The position numbers and the translations under genes are program-made. Under the pieces are notes generated by a model. That model was not told where the DNA came from, did no database searches, and saw nothing but the letters and a program-made list of their open reading frames with translations. A stretch of 64,000 nt of DNA, taken from Brevibacillus sp. JNUCC-41. Lineage in GTDB: Bacteria > Bacillota > Bacilli > Bacillales > DSM-1321. The stretch covers positions 62,001 through 126,000 of the forward strand of contig NZ_CP062163.1 in NCBI RefSeq assembly GCF_014844095.1. The letters run 5' to 3'. Every line of letters begins with the position of its first letter. Position 1 is the stretch's first letter. Positions 53,302-64,000 of this stretch are shown here, one piece after another.

Positions 53302-55071
53302 TTATTTTTTAAGTGCAGCAAGTCTTAGGTTAAGTTCGGCCAATTGCTTGTCACTTACAGTACTTGGTGCGTCAACGAGCAGGTCGCTTGCGCTTGCTGT
53401 TTTCGGGAACGCGATGGTGTCGCGAAGGTTCGTGCGGCCTGCAAGCAGCATGACCATGCGGTCCAGTCCAAGGGCAATCCCGCCGTGTGGCGGCGTTCCA
53501 TATTCGAATGCATCCATTAGGAAGCCGAATTGTGCGTTTGCTTCTTCTTCTGAGAATCCAAGTACTTTGAACATTTTTTCCTGAACGTCGCGTTCGAATA
53601 TCCGCAGTGATCCACCGCCAAGTTCGTAGCCGTTCAAGACAAGGTCATATGCTTGTGCACGGACGCTTGCTGGGTCTGATTCCAGTTTGTCCATGTCTTC
53701 ACGGAATGGCATTGTGAATGGATGGTGTGCTGCATAGTAGCGTCCTTCTTCTTCGTCATATTCAAATAATGGCCAGTCCGTCACCCATAGGAAGTTGAAT
53801 TTGCTTTGATCGATCAAGCCTCTTTCTTTTCCAAGCTTGTTGCGGAGTGCTCCAAGTGCATCGGCGACTATGCCTTTCTTATCTGCGACGAATAAGATTA
53901 AATCGCCCACTTCAGCTTCCAATGCAGATACTAATTGCTCTTGATCTTCTGCGAAGAATTTGGCGATTGGCCCTTTTACGCCGTCTTCTTCAACTTTCAG
54001 CCATGCAAGGCCTTTTGCACCGTAAATCGCTGCGAATTCAGCCAATGCATCAATATCTTTACGGGAATAATCCGCATTTCCGTCCTTAACGACGATCGCC
54101 TTAACTTGTCCTCCGTTTGCAACAGCACCGGTGAACACTTTGAAGTCACTGTCTTTGACGATTTCGGAAACATCTTTAAGTTCCATTCCGAAACGTGTAT
54201 CCGGTTTGTCGGAACCGTAACGGCTCATCGCTTCATTGTACGTCATTCTAGGGAATGGCAGTGTTACGTCCAATCCTTTTACGTCTTTCATCACTTTAGC
54301 CATCATGTTTTCAGCGGTGTTGATGATATCTTCTTGGCTCATGAAGCTTGTTTCAATATCGATTTGCGTGAATTCGGGCTGTCTGTCAGCACGTAAGTCT
54401 TCATCACGGAAGCAGCGGGCAATTTGATAATAGCGTTCGAAACCGGATACCATCAATAGCTGCTTGAAGATTTGCGGTGACTGCGGAAGTGCATAGAACT
54501 CACCTTCGTGTACACGGCTAGGCACTAAATAATCACGTGCTCCTTCAGGTGTGCTTTTCGTTAAGATAGGTGTTTCGATATCAAGGAAGCCTTCACCGTC
54601 CAAGTAATCACGGATCGCTTTTGTTGTTTGGTTGCGCATTTTCAGAGTTTCGAACATCGCTGGACGACGCAGGTCCAAATAACGATATTTCAAGCGGATG
54701 TCTTCTGATACATCGGTTCTTTCATCAATGATGAATGGAGGGGTCTTTGCTTCGTTTAAAATTGTAACGTTTTCAGCTTGAACTTCGACGGTCCCTGTTG
54801 TTACGTTCGGATTGAAGTTGGCTTCATCACGTTTGATGACTGTTCCTTGGATATCAAGGACGTATTCATTACGGATCTTTTCGGCTGTGGCCAGTGCGTC
54901 TGCCGAGATGTCCGGATTGAAAACGACTTGGACAACTCCGCTTCTGTCACGTAGGTCGATAAAAATGACCCCGCCCAAATCCCGACGTTTTTGTACCCAT
55001 CCTTTTAATGTTACTTTTTCACCAATAGTTGCTTCTGTCACTTCACCATTGAAGTATGTTCTGCCAAACAT
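53302..55071 (-). CDS. aspS: Aspartyl-tRNA synthetase
   Basis: 589 residues, the normal length of bacterial AspRS with GAD insertion. N-terminal OB fold ([27 protein letters not shown]), class II motif 2 [27 protein letters not shown] domain about 290-400, and motif 3 [15 protein letters not shown]. Charges tRNA-Asp (possibly also tRNA-Asn in organisms that use transamidation). 12 bases downstream of hisS and probably cotranscribed, so under the same T-box. Confidence 0.96.
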   Translation of the reverse strand: MFGRTYFNGEVTEATIGEKVTLKGWVQKRRDLGGVIFIDLRDRSGVVQVVFNPDISADALATAEKIRNEYVLDIQGTVIKRDEANFNPNVTTGTVEVQAENVTILNEAKTPPFIIDERTDVSEDIRLKYRYLDLRRPAMFETLKMRNQTTKAIRDYLDGEGFLDIETPILTKSTPEGARDYLVPSRVHEGEFYALPQSPQIFKQLLMVSGFERYYQIARCFRDEDLRADRQPEFTQIDIETSFMSQEDIINTAENMMAKVMKDVKGLDVTLPFPRMTYNEAMSRYGSDKPDTRFGMELKDVSEIVKDSDFKVFTGAVANGGQVKAIVVKDGNADYSRKDIDALAEFAAIYGAKGLAWLKVEEDGVKGPIAKFFAEDQEQLVSALEAEVGDLILFVADKKGIVADALGALRNKLGKERGLIDQSKFNFLWVTDWPLFEYDEEEGRYYAAHHPFTMPFREDMDKLESDPASVRAQAYDLVLNGYELGGGSLRIFERDVQEKMFKVLGFSEEEANAQFGFLMDAFEYGTPPHGGIALGLDRMVMLLAGRTNLRDTIAFPKTASASDLLVDAPSTVSDKQLAELNLRLAALKK

Positions 55072-55083
55072 GGTATTTCCCCC

Positions 55084-56355
55084 TTAAGCCTGTAGCTTTT
55101 TGAATTGTTCAACGAATGTAGCAAGATCCATTTGGACTTGTTCACCGGTTTCCATGAACTTCACATTGATTTTATTATTTGCCAATTCATCATCCCCAAG
55201 TGTCGCCACATATCTTGCTTCAAGGCGGTCGGCTGATTTGAATTGTGCTTTCACTTTACGGTCTTGATAGTCTTTTTCAACGGTAAAACCGGCATTCCGC
55301 AATTGGTGAGCAAGTTTGACGGTATAATCCTTGGCTGTTTCCCCTAATGAAACAAGATAGCAGTCAATTCCCTTTTTGATCGGAAGCTCGATGCTTTCTG
55401 CTTGGAGGGCAGCAATCAGGCGTTCAATGCTAAGTGCAAAGCCGATTCCTGGTGTTTCCGGTCCGCCAAGTTCTTCAGCCAGCCCGTTATAACGGCCGCC
55501 TCCGCAAAGGGTAGTGATGGCGCCAAAGCCTTCTGCATCACTCATGATTTCAAATGCGGTATGATTATAGTAATCCAAGCCCCGCACTAGGGTCGGATCT
55601 TCGACGAATTCGATTTCCAAATCGGTTAAGTGCTGTTTCACCTTTTCGAAATAAATACGGGATTCATCATTTAAATATTCAATGATGGAAGGAGCCGTGT
55701 TCATCAATTCGTGATCGTGATCCTTTTTGCAATCCAGGATGCGCAAAGGATTTTTTTCGAGACGGTTTTGACAATCGCCGCAAAACTCGCCGATGCGTGG
55801 TTCGAAATGTTTGATCAACGCATTGCGATGCGCTGTCCGGCTTTCCTTATCACCAAGGCTGTTGATCACAAGTTTCAGCTTTTTCAAACCAAGTTCCTTG
55901 TAAAGGTTCATCGCAAGTGACAGAACCTCTGCATCGATTCCGGGATCCTTGCTTCCTAAAGCTTCAATGCCGAATTGAACGAACTGGCGGAACCGGCCTG
56001 CTTGCGGACGTTCGTAACGGAACATCGGCCCGATATAATAAAGCTTGACCGGTTGATTGGCCCACCCGAACATTTTGTTCTCGATATATGACCGTACAAC
56101 CGATGCAGTGCCTTCCGGACGAAGGGTTAAATTCCTTTCACCGCGATCTTGAAATGAATACATTTCTTTTTGGACGATATCGGTTGTATCCCCTACACCA
56201 CGTAAAAATAATTCCGTGTGCTCAAAAATCGGTGTGCGGATTTCTTTATATTGGTAACGGTGACAAATCTCACGCGCTGTGTTCTCGATATACTGCCAAA
56301 TTTCCGTTTGGCCAGGCAATAAATCCTGGGTACCTCTAGGTATCTGAATAGACAT
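55084..56355 (-). CDS. hisS: Histidyl-tRNA synthetase
   Basis: 423 residues. Start [17 protein letters not shown]; class II motif 2 [15 protein letters not shown], the HisA signature [15 protein letters not shown], motif 3 GGGRYNGL and [11 protein letters not shown], then the C-terminal anticodon-binding domain. The ATG at 56355 is preceded by GGAGG; the in-frame extension to 56523 runs through the T-box terminator and is not translated. First gene of the hisS-aspS operon. Confidence 0.96.
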   Translation of the reverse strand: MSIQIPRGTQDLLPGQTEIWQYIENTAREICHRYQYKEIRTPIFEHTELFLRGVGDTTDIVQKEMYSFQDRGERNLTLRPEGTASVVRSYIENKMFGWANQPVKLYYIGPMFRYERPQAGRFRQFVQFGIEALGSKDPGIDAEVLSLAMNLYKELGLKKLKLVINSLGDKESRTAHRNALIKHFEPRIGEFCGDCQNRLEKNPLRILDCKKDHDHELMNTAPSIIEYLNDESRIYFEKVKQHLTDLEIEFVEDPTLVRGLDYYNHTAFEIMSDAEGFGAITTLCGGGRYNGLAEELGGPETPGIGFALSIERLIAALQAESIELPIKKGIDCYLVSLGETAKDYTVKLAHQLRNAGFTVEKDYQDRKVKAQFKSADRLEARYVATLGDDELANNKINVKFMETGEQVQMDLATFVEQFKKLQA

Positions 56356-56420
56356 GTGTGTTTCCTCCTTTAAAGCAAGACGCCATTTCTGATACGGCGC
56401 TATACTGATTTTTTCCAAAC

Positions 56421-56690
56421 AAAAAACTCCCGCCCCTTGTAACTTATCCGTTACAAGGGACGAGAGTTTGGATATCCCGTGGTGCCACCCTAGTTGAAGC
56501 ACAAAAAAAGTGCCTCCGCTCAAGAACAGTTAACGCCTGTTTTACGTCCATCTCCTATTAAGTAAATCCGTTCGGAGTGAAGCCTACGGAGGGTTCTTTC
56601 ATTAAGTCATCATGTGGAATGCTTTCAGCCTCGGCATTTCCTCTCTTTTCATGTGTTTCTTAATTACTCTTCTCCATCATTGGTTATTGC
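56421..56690 (-). promoter_or_regulatory. T-box riboswitch of hisS-aspS
   Basis: Minus strand contains the invariant T-box GGGTGGCACCACGGG (56476-56490), followed by the terminator ACTCTCGTCCCTTGTAAC-GGATAA-GTTACAAGGGGCGGGAGTTTTTTG (about 56420-56466). Stem I upstream carries AATGCCGAGGC and a CAC triplet at 56614-56616 that fits a His specifier codon. Uncharged tRNA-His should bind and favour the antiterminator, raising hisS-aspS expression. Confidence 0.92.
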
Positions 56691-56767
56691 AGTAATAAGT
56701 CTGATATTTTATAATCATACGGACGTTAACATCAAATGTCAAGGCAGACTGAGGATTTTGTCGCATT

Positions 56768-56941
56768 TTATTGGTTCATACGTTTTTTCAAATTTTTGAT
56801 CGTCCGGACATTGACCCCGAATTCGGATGCCAATTCAACAAGGTTTGCGCTTTGTTCCTTTTGAATGAAATCGTGAAAATCGACACCCAGTACTTGATTG
56901 CCTCCGCTTAAGCTCGTTTGATCTTTTTCGCTGAATTTCAT
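56768..56941 (-). CDS. Small helix-turn-helix protein (YrzK-like position)
   Basis: 57 residues. Starts MKFSEKDQTSLSGGNQVLGV; the C-terminal half LVELASEFGVNVRTIKNLKKRMNQ is a clear helix-turn-helix with recognition helix VRTIKNLKKR. GGAGGG lies 8 bases before the ATG at 56941, so the upstream extension to 57001 is rejected. In B. subtilis a small gene (yrzK) sits in the same place between hisS and yrvJ. Function unknown; DNA binding likely. Confidence 0.78.
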   Translation of the reverse strand: MKFSEKDQTSLSGGNQVLGVDFHDFIQKEQSANLVELASEFGVNVRTIKNLKKRMNQ

Positions 56942-57069
56942 GTGGTTCCCTCCTAGAGTTATATAAGCTCTATTCTTTCCTAAAAAAAATGTTTTTTGCA
57001 CAGGGAAAGAGGGAAATTTTCATTGAACGAGAATACATACATATAGACATTAAAGGGAGAGACAAGTTT

Positions 57070-58839
57070 ATGAAGAAGAAATCGGGTTTATTCGGCCTGA
57101 CACTGATGCTGATATTCTCAGCGATTTTCCCCATCAATCACGCTTTTGGAAAAGATGAAGGGGAAAATATCGTAACGACCCAAGTGGTCAATGTCCGTGA
57201 AGGTGCTGGCCTCAGTTTCCCTATCGTAAAAAAACTGGAAAAAGGGGAATCGTATCCCATTCTGAATGAGGATGGCGACTGGATCGAAATCCGGATCGGC
57301 GTCGGCAAAACGGGATGGGTTGCCAATTGGTTAGTGGAGAAACAAACGGGGTCTGAAACCAATCAGGTCAAAAAAGAATCCGGACAAGGCGTGATAACAG
57401 GCAGCTCCGTCCGTGTCCGCACAGGTCCCGGCACTACATTTCAAACGGTTGGGTCCTTGAGTAAAGGAACGGCTGTTGACATCATTGAAAAAAATGAAAA
57501 TTGGATAAAAGTCGAAATGGCTGATATCGAAGGCTGGGTCTCATCTGACTACTTGAAGCTTCCCGCCGCACCAGGAAATGCAGTGAAGAAAGATTCAACT
57601 AAGGAAAAGGAAACGAATCCATCCGTAAAAACCGGTGTAACTTTGGTGGATCGGCTCAATGTCCGTTCGGAACCATCGACAAGCAGTGCCTCGCTTGGAA
57701 AGCTGAATAAAAATACGTCAGTGACCGTTTACGGGGTTGAAAATGAATGGGCTGAAATTGATTTCCAAGGAGTCCGCGGTTGGGTAGCTGAATCTTACAT
57801 ACAAGTAAGCGAAGATAAAGCTGATATGAAAAATGATACGGCAGGCGCCACCGCAAGGGTGACCGCTACGGGTTTAAATGTCAGGAAAGAAGCCTCTCTC
57901 TCAAGCAAGGTCATCGGTTCGGTGAACAAGGATGAGATTTACGCCGTGCTGCAATCAAAGGGAAATATGACACAAATAAAGCTCTCTGGTTCAAAAAAGG
58001 GCTGGGTCGTGAGTTGGTACCTGGAAAAAGAGAGTACTGAAGAAACGGGGAAGGAAAAAAAGGTTGATGTAAAAGGAAACAAGATTACCATCATTCATGA
58101 TGGTACGATCCTTAGAAGCGAGCCTGATGGCAACTCAGAGATTGTAAAGCAGGCAAATGCAGGTGAAACTTTCTCCGCATCGGGTATGGAAGGCGACTGG
58201 TATTCCATTAAACTTAAGAGCGGAAAAACAGCTTATGTGGCTGGATGGATCGTGACGATCGAAGGGAATCCCGAGCAGATCCAACGGCCTGGCGTTGAGA
58301 AATACTTAAAGGATAAAACCATTGTGATCGATCCCGGCCATGGCGGCAGGGATAGCGGTACAATTGGCGTCGGTGGAACACTTGAGAAAAACCTGACGAC
58401 TCGAACGGCAGAATTGCTGCGTGACAAACTTCAGGCTGCAGGAGCTAAAGTGATCCTGACCAGAAGCGGAAATACCTATGTTCCACTCCCTTCCCGGGTC
58501 AGCACTTCACATATACATAACGCGGATGCTTTCATCAGCCTCCATTATGATAGCACCAAGGACCAGATCACCAGCGGGATAACAACATACTACTATCATG
58601 ACTATCAGCGTGCATTGGCGGCTACCCTGGCCAATTCACTCGGTTCTACCATGCAGGTGCCCAATCGTGGATCACATTACGGGGATTTCCATGTTATCCG
58701 TGAAAATAAACGGGTGGCTACACTCATTGAACTAGGTTATTTAAGTAATCCAGTGGAAGAATTGACGTTAACATCGAATGAATATCAAGAAAAAGTCACA
58801 TCGGCCATCTATAATGGATTGGCACGGTATTTTAAATAA
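57070..58839 (+). CDS. N-acetylmuramoyl-L-alanine amidase with five SH3b domains (YrvJ-like)
   Basis: 589 residues. Signal peptide of about 27 residues (LFGLTLMLIFSAIFPINHAFG), five bacterial SH3 domains, each with an NVRxGxG-type core (VVNVREGAG, VRVRTGPG, RLNVRSEPS, GLNVRKEAS, TILRSEPDG) at intervals of 70-80 residues, then an Amidase_3 domain from about 415: TIVIDPGHGGRDSG (zinc His), the Glu in GGTLEKNLTTR, FISLHYDS (zinc His) and IELGYLSNP (catalytic Glu). It cleaves peptidoglycan between MurNAc and L-Ala in the wall. Lies on the plus strand between minus-strand neighbours, with its own terminator. Confidence 0.92.
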   Translation: MKKKSGLFGLTLMLIFSAIFPINHAFGKDEGENIVTTQVVNVREGAGLSFPIVKKLEKGESYPILNEDGDWIEIRIGVGKTGWVANWLVEKQTGSETNQVKKESGQGVITGSSVRVRTGPGTTFQTVGSLSKGTAVDIIEKNENWIKVEMADIEGWVSSDYLKLPAAPGNAVKKDSTKEKETNPSVKTGVTLVDRLNVRSEPSTSSASLGKLNKNTSVTVYGVENEWAEIDFQGVRGWVAESYIQVSEDKADMKNDTAGATARVTATGLNVRKEASLSSKVIGSVNKDEIYAVLQSKGNMTQIKLSGSKKGWVVSWYLEKESTEETGKEKKVDVKGNKITIIHDGTILRSEPDGNSEIVKQANAGETFSASGMEGDWYSIKLKSGKTAYVAGWIVTIEGNPEQIQRPGVEKYLKDKTIVIDPGHGGRDSGTIGVGGTLEKNLTTRTAELLRDKLQAAGAKVILTRSGNTYVPLPSRVSTSHIHNADAFISLHYDSTKDQITSGITTYYYHDYQRALAATLANSLGSTMQVPNRGSHYGDFHVIRENKRVATLIELGYLSNPVEELTLTSNEYQEKVTSAIYNGLARYFK

Positions 58840-58846
58840 AGAGAAG

Positions 58847-58880
58847 AAAAGCCAGCTTCGCATCGAAGCTGGCTTTTCTG
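58847..58880 (+). terminator. Terminator of the amidase gene
   Basis: AAAAGCCAGCTTCG-CAT-CGAAGCTGGCTTTT, a perfect 14-bp stem 8 bases after the stop; symmetric enough to work both ways. Confidence 0.9.
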
Positions 58881-58882
58881 TT

Positions 58883-58908
58883 ACAAAAAAAACCTGCCGC
58901 AGCAGGTT
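58883..58908 (-). terminator. Terminator of relA-dtd
   Basis: Minus strand AACCTGC-TGCG-GCAGGTT followed by TTTTTTG; overlaps the dtd stop codon. Confidence 0.85.
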
Positions 58909-59350
58909 ATTTTTTGCTTTCAAGTATTAATGTAACGGGACCGTCATTTGTAAGCTGAACATCCATCATGGCACCGAATTGACCTGTTTCCGTATGGACG
59001 CCTTTCTTGCGGAGTTCGTCGTTAAATGCTTCATATAATTCATTCGCCTCTTCAGGACGGGCGGCGTCCATGAAGTTGGGGCGACGGCCTTTGCGGCAAT
59101 CGCCGTATAAGGTGAATTGTGAAACTGATAAAATCGAACCTCCCACATCCAATAGTGAATGGTTCATCTTTTCATTTTCATCTTCAAATATTCTTAGATT
59201 GACAATCTTATCGGCCAAATAGGCGGCGTCATCGATGGTATCCCCATGGGTGATACCAACCAACAGGACGAGCCCGCTGTCGATTTGCCCGATTATTTGG
59301 TCTGCGACAACGACTTTTGCCGCTTTGGAACGTTGTAAAACAACACGCAT
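58907..59350 (-). CDS. dtd: D-aminoacyl-tRNA deacylase
   Basis: 147 residues, standard length. [13 protein letters not shown] start, the [17 protein letters not shown] motif with the catalytic Thr/Ser region, and the Gly-cisPro motif [10 protein letters not shown]. Removes D-amino acids wrongly attached to tRNA. 15 bases downstream of relA, same operon as in B. subtilis. Confidence 0.96.
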   Translation of the reverse strand: MRVVLQRSKAAKVVVADQIIGQIDSGLVLLVGITHGDTIDDAAYLADKIVNLRIFEDENEKMNHSLLDVGGSILSVSQFTLYGDCRKGRRPNFMDAARPEEANELYEAFNDELRKKGVHTETGQFGAMMDVQLTNDGPVTLILESKK

Positions 59351-59365
59351 GGCAATAAAAACTCC

Positions 59366-61564
59366 TTAGTTCATTATCCTTCTGACGGAATAAACATCTG
59401 AAATTTGTTTTATGCGGTCGACGACCTTTTGTAAATGGGCAATGTTATGAATATAAATCGACATGTGAATGGTCGCTACCTTATTCCTGTCGGATTTACC
59501 CGAGACCGCTGAAATGTTGGTCTTGGTTTCATTGACGGCTTGCAGCACTTCGTTTAATAAGCCGCGACGGTCATAGCCGCTGATTTCAATTTCTACGATG
59601 TATTCCTTGCGTTCGTTAATCGTACTTTCCCATTCGACCGGTACGAGGCGATGATCAGCATCTCCGCTATCCAGGTTCGGGCAATCTTGTCTATGAACTG
59701 AAACTCCACGGCCTTTGGTTATATAACCAACGATTTCGTCCCCTGGAACTGGGTTGCAACAGCGTGATAAACGGATAAGCAGGTTATCAATCCCCGGTAC
59801 CTGTACGCCTGAGTCACGTTTTTTAGATGTATTGGAGAAGGTTTTCAGATCGGCTACCGCTTCAGAAATATCTGCTTCTTGCTCGACCATTTTCTGCTTA
59901 CGCCATTTTTCGGTAAGGCGATTAGCAACCTGAAGGGCTGTTATTCCGTTATATCCGACTGCTGCATACATATCCTCTTCATTCAGGAAGTTGAATTTAT
60001 CCGCAACACGCCTGATATTCTCGGAAGCCAGGATTTCCTTCAGGTCGAACTCCATATCCTTGATTTCCTTTTCAACAAGCTCTTTGCCTTTTTCGATATT
60101 TTCTTCTCGGCGCTGCTTCTTGAAAAATTGGCGGATTTTATTTTTCGCTTGAGATGTTTGCGTTAGCTTAAGCCAATCCTGACTTGGGCCATATGAATGC
60201 TTCGATGTTAAGATTTCTATGATGTCGCCAGTTTTCAGTTTATAATCCAGCGGTACCATTTTCCCGTTCACTTTGGCACCAATCGTTTTATTTCCGATTT
60301 CCGAGTGAATCCGGTAAGCGAAATCAATCGGGTTGGATCCTGATGGCAATTCGATGACATCGCCTTTTGGAGTGAAAATGAATACCATATCGGAAAAAAG
60401 ATCTATTTTAAGGGATTCCATGAATTCCTCGGCATTAGTCGCATCATCCTGGAATTCAAGAATTTCCCGGAACCATGTCAATTTTTCTTCCAATGAAGGC
60501 TGTTCACCGACATCTTTTCCCTCTTTATAAGCCCAGTGCGCAGCAACCCCGAACTCGGCAATGCGATGCATATCGGAAGTACGGATCTGCACTTCCAGCG
60601 GATCGCCTTTCGGTCCGATCACCGTCGTATGAAGCGATTGATACATATTCGGCTTCGGCATCGCGATATAGTCTTTGAATCGGCCAGGCATCGGCTTCCA
60701 GCATGTATGGATGATCCCTAAAACGGCATAGCAATCTTTTATGCTATTGACGACGATACGAACTGCAAGCAAATCATAAATTTCGCTGAACTGCTTATTC
60801 TGCAAAGCCATTTTGCGATAAATGCTGTATATATGTTTCGGCCTGCCGGATAGGTCAGCCTTAATGTTGACTTCCTCAACGTTTTTACGCACTTCATCAA
60901 TGACTTCTTCCAGATAGTTTTCACGTTCTGCACGCTTTTTCTTCATCAGGTTGACGATTCGGTAATACTGCTGAGGATTCAAATACCTTAGAGCAGTATC
61001 TTCCAGTTCCCATTTAATCGTGCTGATACCAAGACGATGGGCAAGCGGTGCGAAGATTTCCAACGTCTCGTTCGATATCCTTCTCTGCTTTTCCTGAGGC
61101 AGATGCTTCAATGTCCGCATATTATGCAGTCTGTCCGCAAGCTTGATCAAGATGACCCGTATATCCTGGGCCATCGCCACGAACATTTTCCGATGGTTTT
61201 CCGCCTGTTGCTCCTGCTGTGATTTGTATTTGATTTTCCCTAACTTGGTCACACCATCCACAAGCATGGCGACTTCAGGACTGAAATTTTCTTCAATGTC
61301 CTTCAAAGTGATCTCCGTGTCTTCAACAACATCATGTAAAAAACCTGCCGCAATGGTTGCAGGGTCCATTTCAAGATCAGCCAGAATGCCCGCCACTTGA
61401 ATCGGATGAATAATATACGGCTCTCCCGATTTACGGAATTGTTCTCGGTGAGCATACTCTGCATACTTAAACGCTCTATGGATAAATTCAGCTTCTTCCG
61501 GCTGAAGATATAAGCTGGCCCGTTCCACAACCTGCTCGGCAGTCAATATTTGATCATTAGCCAT
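59366..61564 (-). CDS. relA: Bifunctional (p)ppGpp synthetase/hydrolase RelA (Rel)
   Basis: 732 residues. HD hydrolase domain ([24 protein letters not shown]), synthetase domain with [29 protein letters not shown] domain ([24 protein letters not shown]), zinc-finger/CC region with [20 protein letters not shown], and a C-terminal ACT/RRM domain. Both HD and synthetase motifs are intact, so it should make and degrade the alarmone. Monocistronic promoter region upstream or coupled to dtd. Confidence 0.96.
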   Translation of the reverse strand: MANDQILTAEQVVERASLYLQPEEAEFIHRAFKYAEYAHREQFRKSGEPYIIHPIQVAGILADLEMDPATIAAGFLHDVVEDTEITLKDIEENFSPEVAMLVDGVTKLGKIKYKSQQEQQAENHRKMFVAMAQDIRVILIKLADRLHNMRTLKHLPQEKQRRISNETLEIFAPLAHRLGISTIKWELEDTALRYLNPQQYYRIVNLMKKKRAERENYLEEVIDEVRKNVEEVNIKADLSGRPKHIYSIYRKMALQNKQFSEIYDLLAVRIVVNSIKDCYAVLGIIHTCWKPMPGRFKDYIAMPKPNMYQSLHTTVIGPKGDPLEVQIRTSDMHRIAEFGVAAHWAYKEGKDVGEQPSLEEKLTWFREILEFQDDATNAEEFMESLKIDLFSDMVFIFTPKGDVIELPSGSNPIDFAYRIHSEIGNKTIGAKVNGKMVPLDYKLKTGDIIEILTSKHSYGPSQDWLKLTQTSQAKNKIRQFFKKQRREENIEKGKELVEKEIKDMEFDLKEILASENIRRVADKFNFLNEEDMYAAVGYNGITALQVANRLTEKWRKQKMVEQEADISEAVADLKTFSNTSKKRDSGVQVPGIDNLLIRLSRCCNPVPGDEIVGYITKGRGVSVHRQDCPNLDSGDADHRLVPVEWESTINERKEYIVEIEISGYDRRGLLNEVLQAVNETKTNISAVSGKSDRNKVATIHMSIYIHNIAHLQKVVDRIKQISDVYSVRRIMN

Positions 61565-61840
61565 TTAATCACCTTAACCCCACTTTAACTGCCACCGGAT
61601 ATGATCCGGATTGAGTATGATTGGTAGCACTTCCCTTTATTCTGCAAAACGTGACAATTTTTGCGAAAAAAAATAAATCCGCTTAAACGGATAAAGTGCA
61701 AATAAACTTATTAGCAGAAAAACTCTTTATTATTACTATTATCGAAAAAAAAGGCAAGGATGTAAAGAGTTAAACGTGTATTTTATTAAGAATAGGGCAT
61801 TTTTTCACTGGAAATTCGACAAAATCCAGCTAAAATGAGT
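61565..61840. other. relA upstream region
   Basis: About 275 bases with two small hairpins: CCGGAT-ATG-ATCCGG at 61595-61609 close to the relA start, and the terminator-like hairpin at 61666-61692. No gene. Confidence 0.5.
61666..61692 (-). terminator. Terminator or attenuator in the relA leader
   Basis: Minus strand ATCCG-TTTAAG-CGGAT then TTATTTTTTTT. It lies between the apt terminator and relA, so it either backs up the apt terminator or attenuates relA transcription if a promoter lies upstream of it. Confidence 0.55.
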
Positions 61841-61876
61841 AAAAAGAGAAAAAGAGCACCCTGTTAAGAGTGCTCT
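61841..61876 (-). terminator. Terminator of recJ-apt
   Basis: Minus strand AGAGCAC-TCTTAACAGG-GTGCTCT followed by TTTTCTCTTTTT, just after the apt stop. Confidence 0.88.
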
Positions 61877-61882
61877 CGTTTA

Positions 61883-62395
61883 TTAAAAGCTCATTAATGT
61901 CAAGACATCATAGCCGTCTAATTTATCTTTACCATCCAAGTCTGTCAATTCAATAAGGAATGCAATCCCGGCTACAATTCCGCCAAGCTGTTCAACCAAT
62001 TTGATCGTCGCTTCGATTGTTCCCCCGGTAGCAAGCAAATCATCCGTGATCAGGATACGCTGTCCCGGTTTAATGGCATCTTTATGGATTGTCAATACAT
62101 CCTTGCCATATTCTAACCCATATTCGACTTTTATCGTTTCACGTGGAAGTTTTCCTTCTTTTCTCACTGGCGCAAAGCCCACTTCCAATGAGTATGCGAC
62201 TGGACATCCGATAATGAATCCGCGTGCTTCCGGCCCGACCACCAAGTCGATATTTTTATCGCGGGCGTACTCGACGATTTGGTCTGTTGCATATTTATAA
62301 GCTGCGCCGTTATCCATTAATGTTGTAATATCTTTGAAGACAATACCCGGTTTTGGCCAGTCTTGCACAATTGTTACATATTGCTTTAAATCCAT
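61883..62395 (-). CDS. apt: Adenine phosphoribosyltransferase
   Basis: 170 residues, standard length. Start [24 protein letters not shown], and the PRPP-binding motif [19 protein letters not shown]. Makes AMP from adenine and PRPP. Overlaps the recJ stop by 10 bases, so the two are coupled. Confidence 0.97.
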   Translation of the reverse strand: MDLKQYVTIVQDWPKPGIVFKDITTLMDNGAAYKYATDQIVEYARDKNIDLVVGPEARGFIIGCPVAYSLEVGFAPVRKEGKLPRETIKVEYGLEYGKDVLTIHKDAIKPGQRILITDDLLATGGTIEATIKLVEQLGGIVAGIAFLIELTDLDGKDKLDGYDVLTLMSF

Positions 62396-64000
62396 TGCTT
62401 TGTTTCCTCCTCAAGGTCTGTTGCCTCATGAACTAAATAATGATTGAACCAATCGAATAATTGCTGATAGGAAGAATAAACAAGCTCTTGTTCAAGCTCA
62501 AATTGCTCTTTCTTTCTTGTATACGATTCAGATTCACTGAGATCGCGTTTTTTCGCATTGGTTGTAAGCATAATTAACCCATTCTCTATTGTAACAAAAT
62601 CAAGCTCAAAAAACACCTTAGAAATAAAATCCACTGTATCTCTTGACCAGCCGCGATATTTAGCCAGGTCATCACCGTATCTTTTCACATCGAGCGGACC
62701 TTTTTTGGCAAGGAAGGCATAGAACCATTTAAAATGATCCCTTGTTGGCATCGTACTTAAGAAATGGTCCTGTTCATGGGAAAAGTGAGCGTAGATACGC
62801 GAAGGGTTCTTATTGGCAATCACCCGTTTCAAATATTCCCTGGACGGCGGCATGTCCATGAATGCCAAATGACCTTCGAAGCAGTCGAGCTGCTCTGCAT
62901 CCAGTTCATTCTTGATATGAACGAGATCTGGATGGTTTTGCAAAAATGGGTATCTGCGATAAATATCTTCCGAGAAAATGACGATCTTCCGGTTTTGTAC
63001 AGGAATGTCGGCAAGCCACTTCTCTGCCTGTCCCTTGCCGCGGTAATCGAATAACTGCCAATGGTTCACCGAGACATCCTGGACAAAGATCTGGGGCTTT
63101 TTCATATTATTCCACTCATTGATGGAAAGCTCACCAATAACCGAGACTTCAGCGTGGGGAGCTATTTCATCGACAAAATGACCGAGACCGAAGCCCACAC
63201 CGTCAAGTTTGTGATTTTCACCATCTTCCAGCTGTACCTTCAAGTGATTTTGGTTGGCACCAATTTTGCGGACACTAGAAAGCTGGACGGAATCTATCAA
63301 AATCTTCGGCTTAGGATTCGTAACCCCGAATGGCGCCAGCAAGCTCATTTCCTGAATCGTTTGAATGGAAACTTCAGCTAAAGTCGTTGCCCCGTCCAAG
63401 TTTGTGATGGGTGTGAAGTCCTCTTCGTTCAGTTGTTCCTTCGCAATCAAGTTCATGCGGTCCCTGAGCTCCTGAACATCTTCTATTTTCAAGGTCATTC
63501 CAGCAGCCATCGGATGTCCACCGAAATGAGGCAGCATTTCACGGCAGGCGGAAAGACTTTGAAATAAATCGAAACCGGCGATGCTCCGAGCAGAACCTTT
63601 AGCTAATCCCTTTTCCCGGTCATAGCTCAATACAATCGTCGGCCGGTAAAAGCGTTCAACAAGTTTAGAGGCCACAATTCCCACAACTCCGGCGTTCCAG
63701 CCCTCCCTGCCGATGATGAGCACTCCATTGGACTCCGGCCGGTAGTTTTCCTCGACTTCAGCAATCGCTTCTTCCGCCATTGCCGCAACCATTTCCTGTC
63801 GCTCTTTATTGATATCATTGATTTCATTGGCAAGTTCCGTCGCTTCTTCCAGACTTTGTGACATCAATAAATCGACAGCGGGATCGGCATCTCCAAGGCG
63901 CCCGACAGCATTGATCCGCGGTGCCATCGCAAAGCCGATCGATTCTTCATTCAATGCTTCCTGCTGAACATTCGCCACTTTCATTAAGGCAACAAGTCCC
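62386..64000 (-). CDS. recJ: Single-stranded-DNA-specific exonuclease RecJ, partial
   Basis: The 3' part of recJ, about 538 residues; the gene runs off the right edge and the frame is open there ([16 protein letters not shown]). DHHA1 motif region [13 protein letters not shown] and [13 protein letters not shown], then the OB fold and the Firmicutes C-terminal extension. RecJ is a 5'-3' exonuclease in recombination and mismatch repair. The N-terminal DHH domain is outside the window. Confidence 0.95.
   Translation of the reverse strand, partial: GLVALMKVANVQQEALNEESIGFAMAPRINAVGRLGDADPAVDLLMSQSLEEATELANEINDINKERQEMVAAMAEEAIAEVEENYRPESNGVLIIGREGWNAGVVGIVASKLVERFYRPTIVLSYDREKGLAKGSARSIAGFDLFQSLSACREMLPHFGGHPMAAGMTLKIEDVQELRDRMNLIAKEQLNEEDFTPITNLDGATTLAEVSIQTIQEMSLLAPFGVTNPKPKILIDSVQLSSVRKIGANQNHLKVQLEDGENHKLDGVGFGLGHFVDEIAPHAEVSVIGELSINEWNNMKKPQIFVQDVSVNHWQLFDYRGKGQAEKWLADIPVQNRKIVIFSEDIYRRYPFLQNHPDLVHIKNELDAEQLDCFEGHLAFMDMPPSREYLKRVIANKNPSRIYAHFSHEQDHFLSTMPTRDHFKWFYAFLAKKGPLDVKRYGDDLAKYRGWSRDTVDFISKVFFELDFVTIENGLIMLTTNAKKRDLSESESYTRKKEQFELEQELVYSSYQQLFDWFNHYLVHEATDLEEETKQWI

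Noticed and set aside
56356-56523. N-terminal extension of hisS
   Set aside because: This stretch is the T-box terminator and antiterminator; the conserved start is at 56355.

Overview
The window looks like a chromosomal segment of a low-GC Gram-positive endospore-former of the Bacillaceae. The order recJ-apt-relA-dtd-amidase-(small HTH)-hisS-aspS-6S RNA-tcdA on the right is the Bacillus subtilis arrangement as I remember it. Gene content and the GC-rich interspersed repeats suggest the Peribacillus (Bacillus simplex) group, but that placement is inference.

Layout. 1-3.67 kb: the 5' part of a paeninodin-type lasso peptide operon on the minus strand (cyclase C, a 43-codon precursor, HPr-kinase-like tailoring kinase K, start of the RRE protein B1). 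A PF14907-type nucleotidyltransferase at 4.7-5.9 kb is its probable companion. 6.0-20.4 kb: one long minus-strand exopolysaccharide operon: Wzz-like modulator, tyrosine kinase, PHP phosphatase, UDP-GlcNAc 4,6-dehydratase, flippase, ATP-grasp protein, two glycosyltransferases, UDP-uronate epimerase and dehydrogenase, initiating sugar transferase, acetyltransferase, aminotransferase. It ends in a strong terminator. A SinR-like repressor gene is divergent from it (20.8 kb). 22-27.4 kb: a Wzy-like polymerase and two parallel beta-helix proteins, probably parts of the same surface-glycan system, separated by decayed DNA. 27.5-34.5 kb: a segment with a duplicated, partly broken gene pair (small zinc-finger protein plus VOC protein), a MFS transporter with a near-perfect Fur box, and a 3.7-kb insertion carrying a TagF-like glycerophosphotransferase and a phosphodiester glycosidase. 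The insertion is flanked by 46-bp direct repeats that split a terminator hairpin. 34.5-38.5 kb: a secreted subtilase, a lipoprotein and a cluster of GC-rich interspersed repeats. 38.5-49.3 kb: two complete tandem paralogous LIV-type amino-acid ABC transporter cassettes (livJHMGF x2) separated by a DinB-family gene, each with a CodY-like box at its promoter. 49.4-64 kb: the conserved core block, into which an M20 peptidase and a NERD-domain gene have come; the NERD gene is bracketed by two arrays of a 21-bp repeat.

How the parts work together. The lasso genes should make a 24-residue peptide with a Leu1-Asp9 macrolactam and a C-terminal Ser that K can phosphorylate. The eps operon should make UDP-linked bacillosamine-type and uronic acid sugars, load the first sugar on undecaprenyl phosphate, assemble, flip and export a polymer, and be controlled by reversible tyrosine phosphorylation and by the SinR-like protein. 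The core block couples stringent response (relA), purine salvage (apt), DNA repair (recJ), T-box-controlled tRNA charging (hisS-aspS) and 6S RNA. The most unusual items are the lasso cluster with its leader ORF and promoter palindrome, the paired 21-bp arrays around the NERD gene, and the direct-repeat-flanked teichoic-acid-like island.
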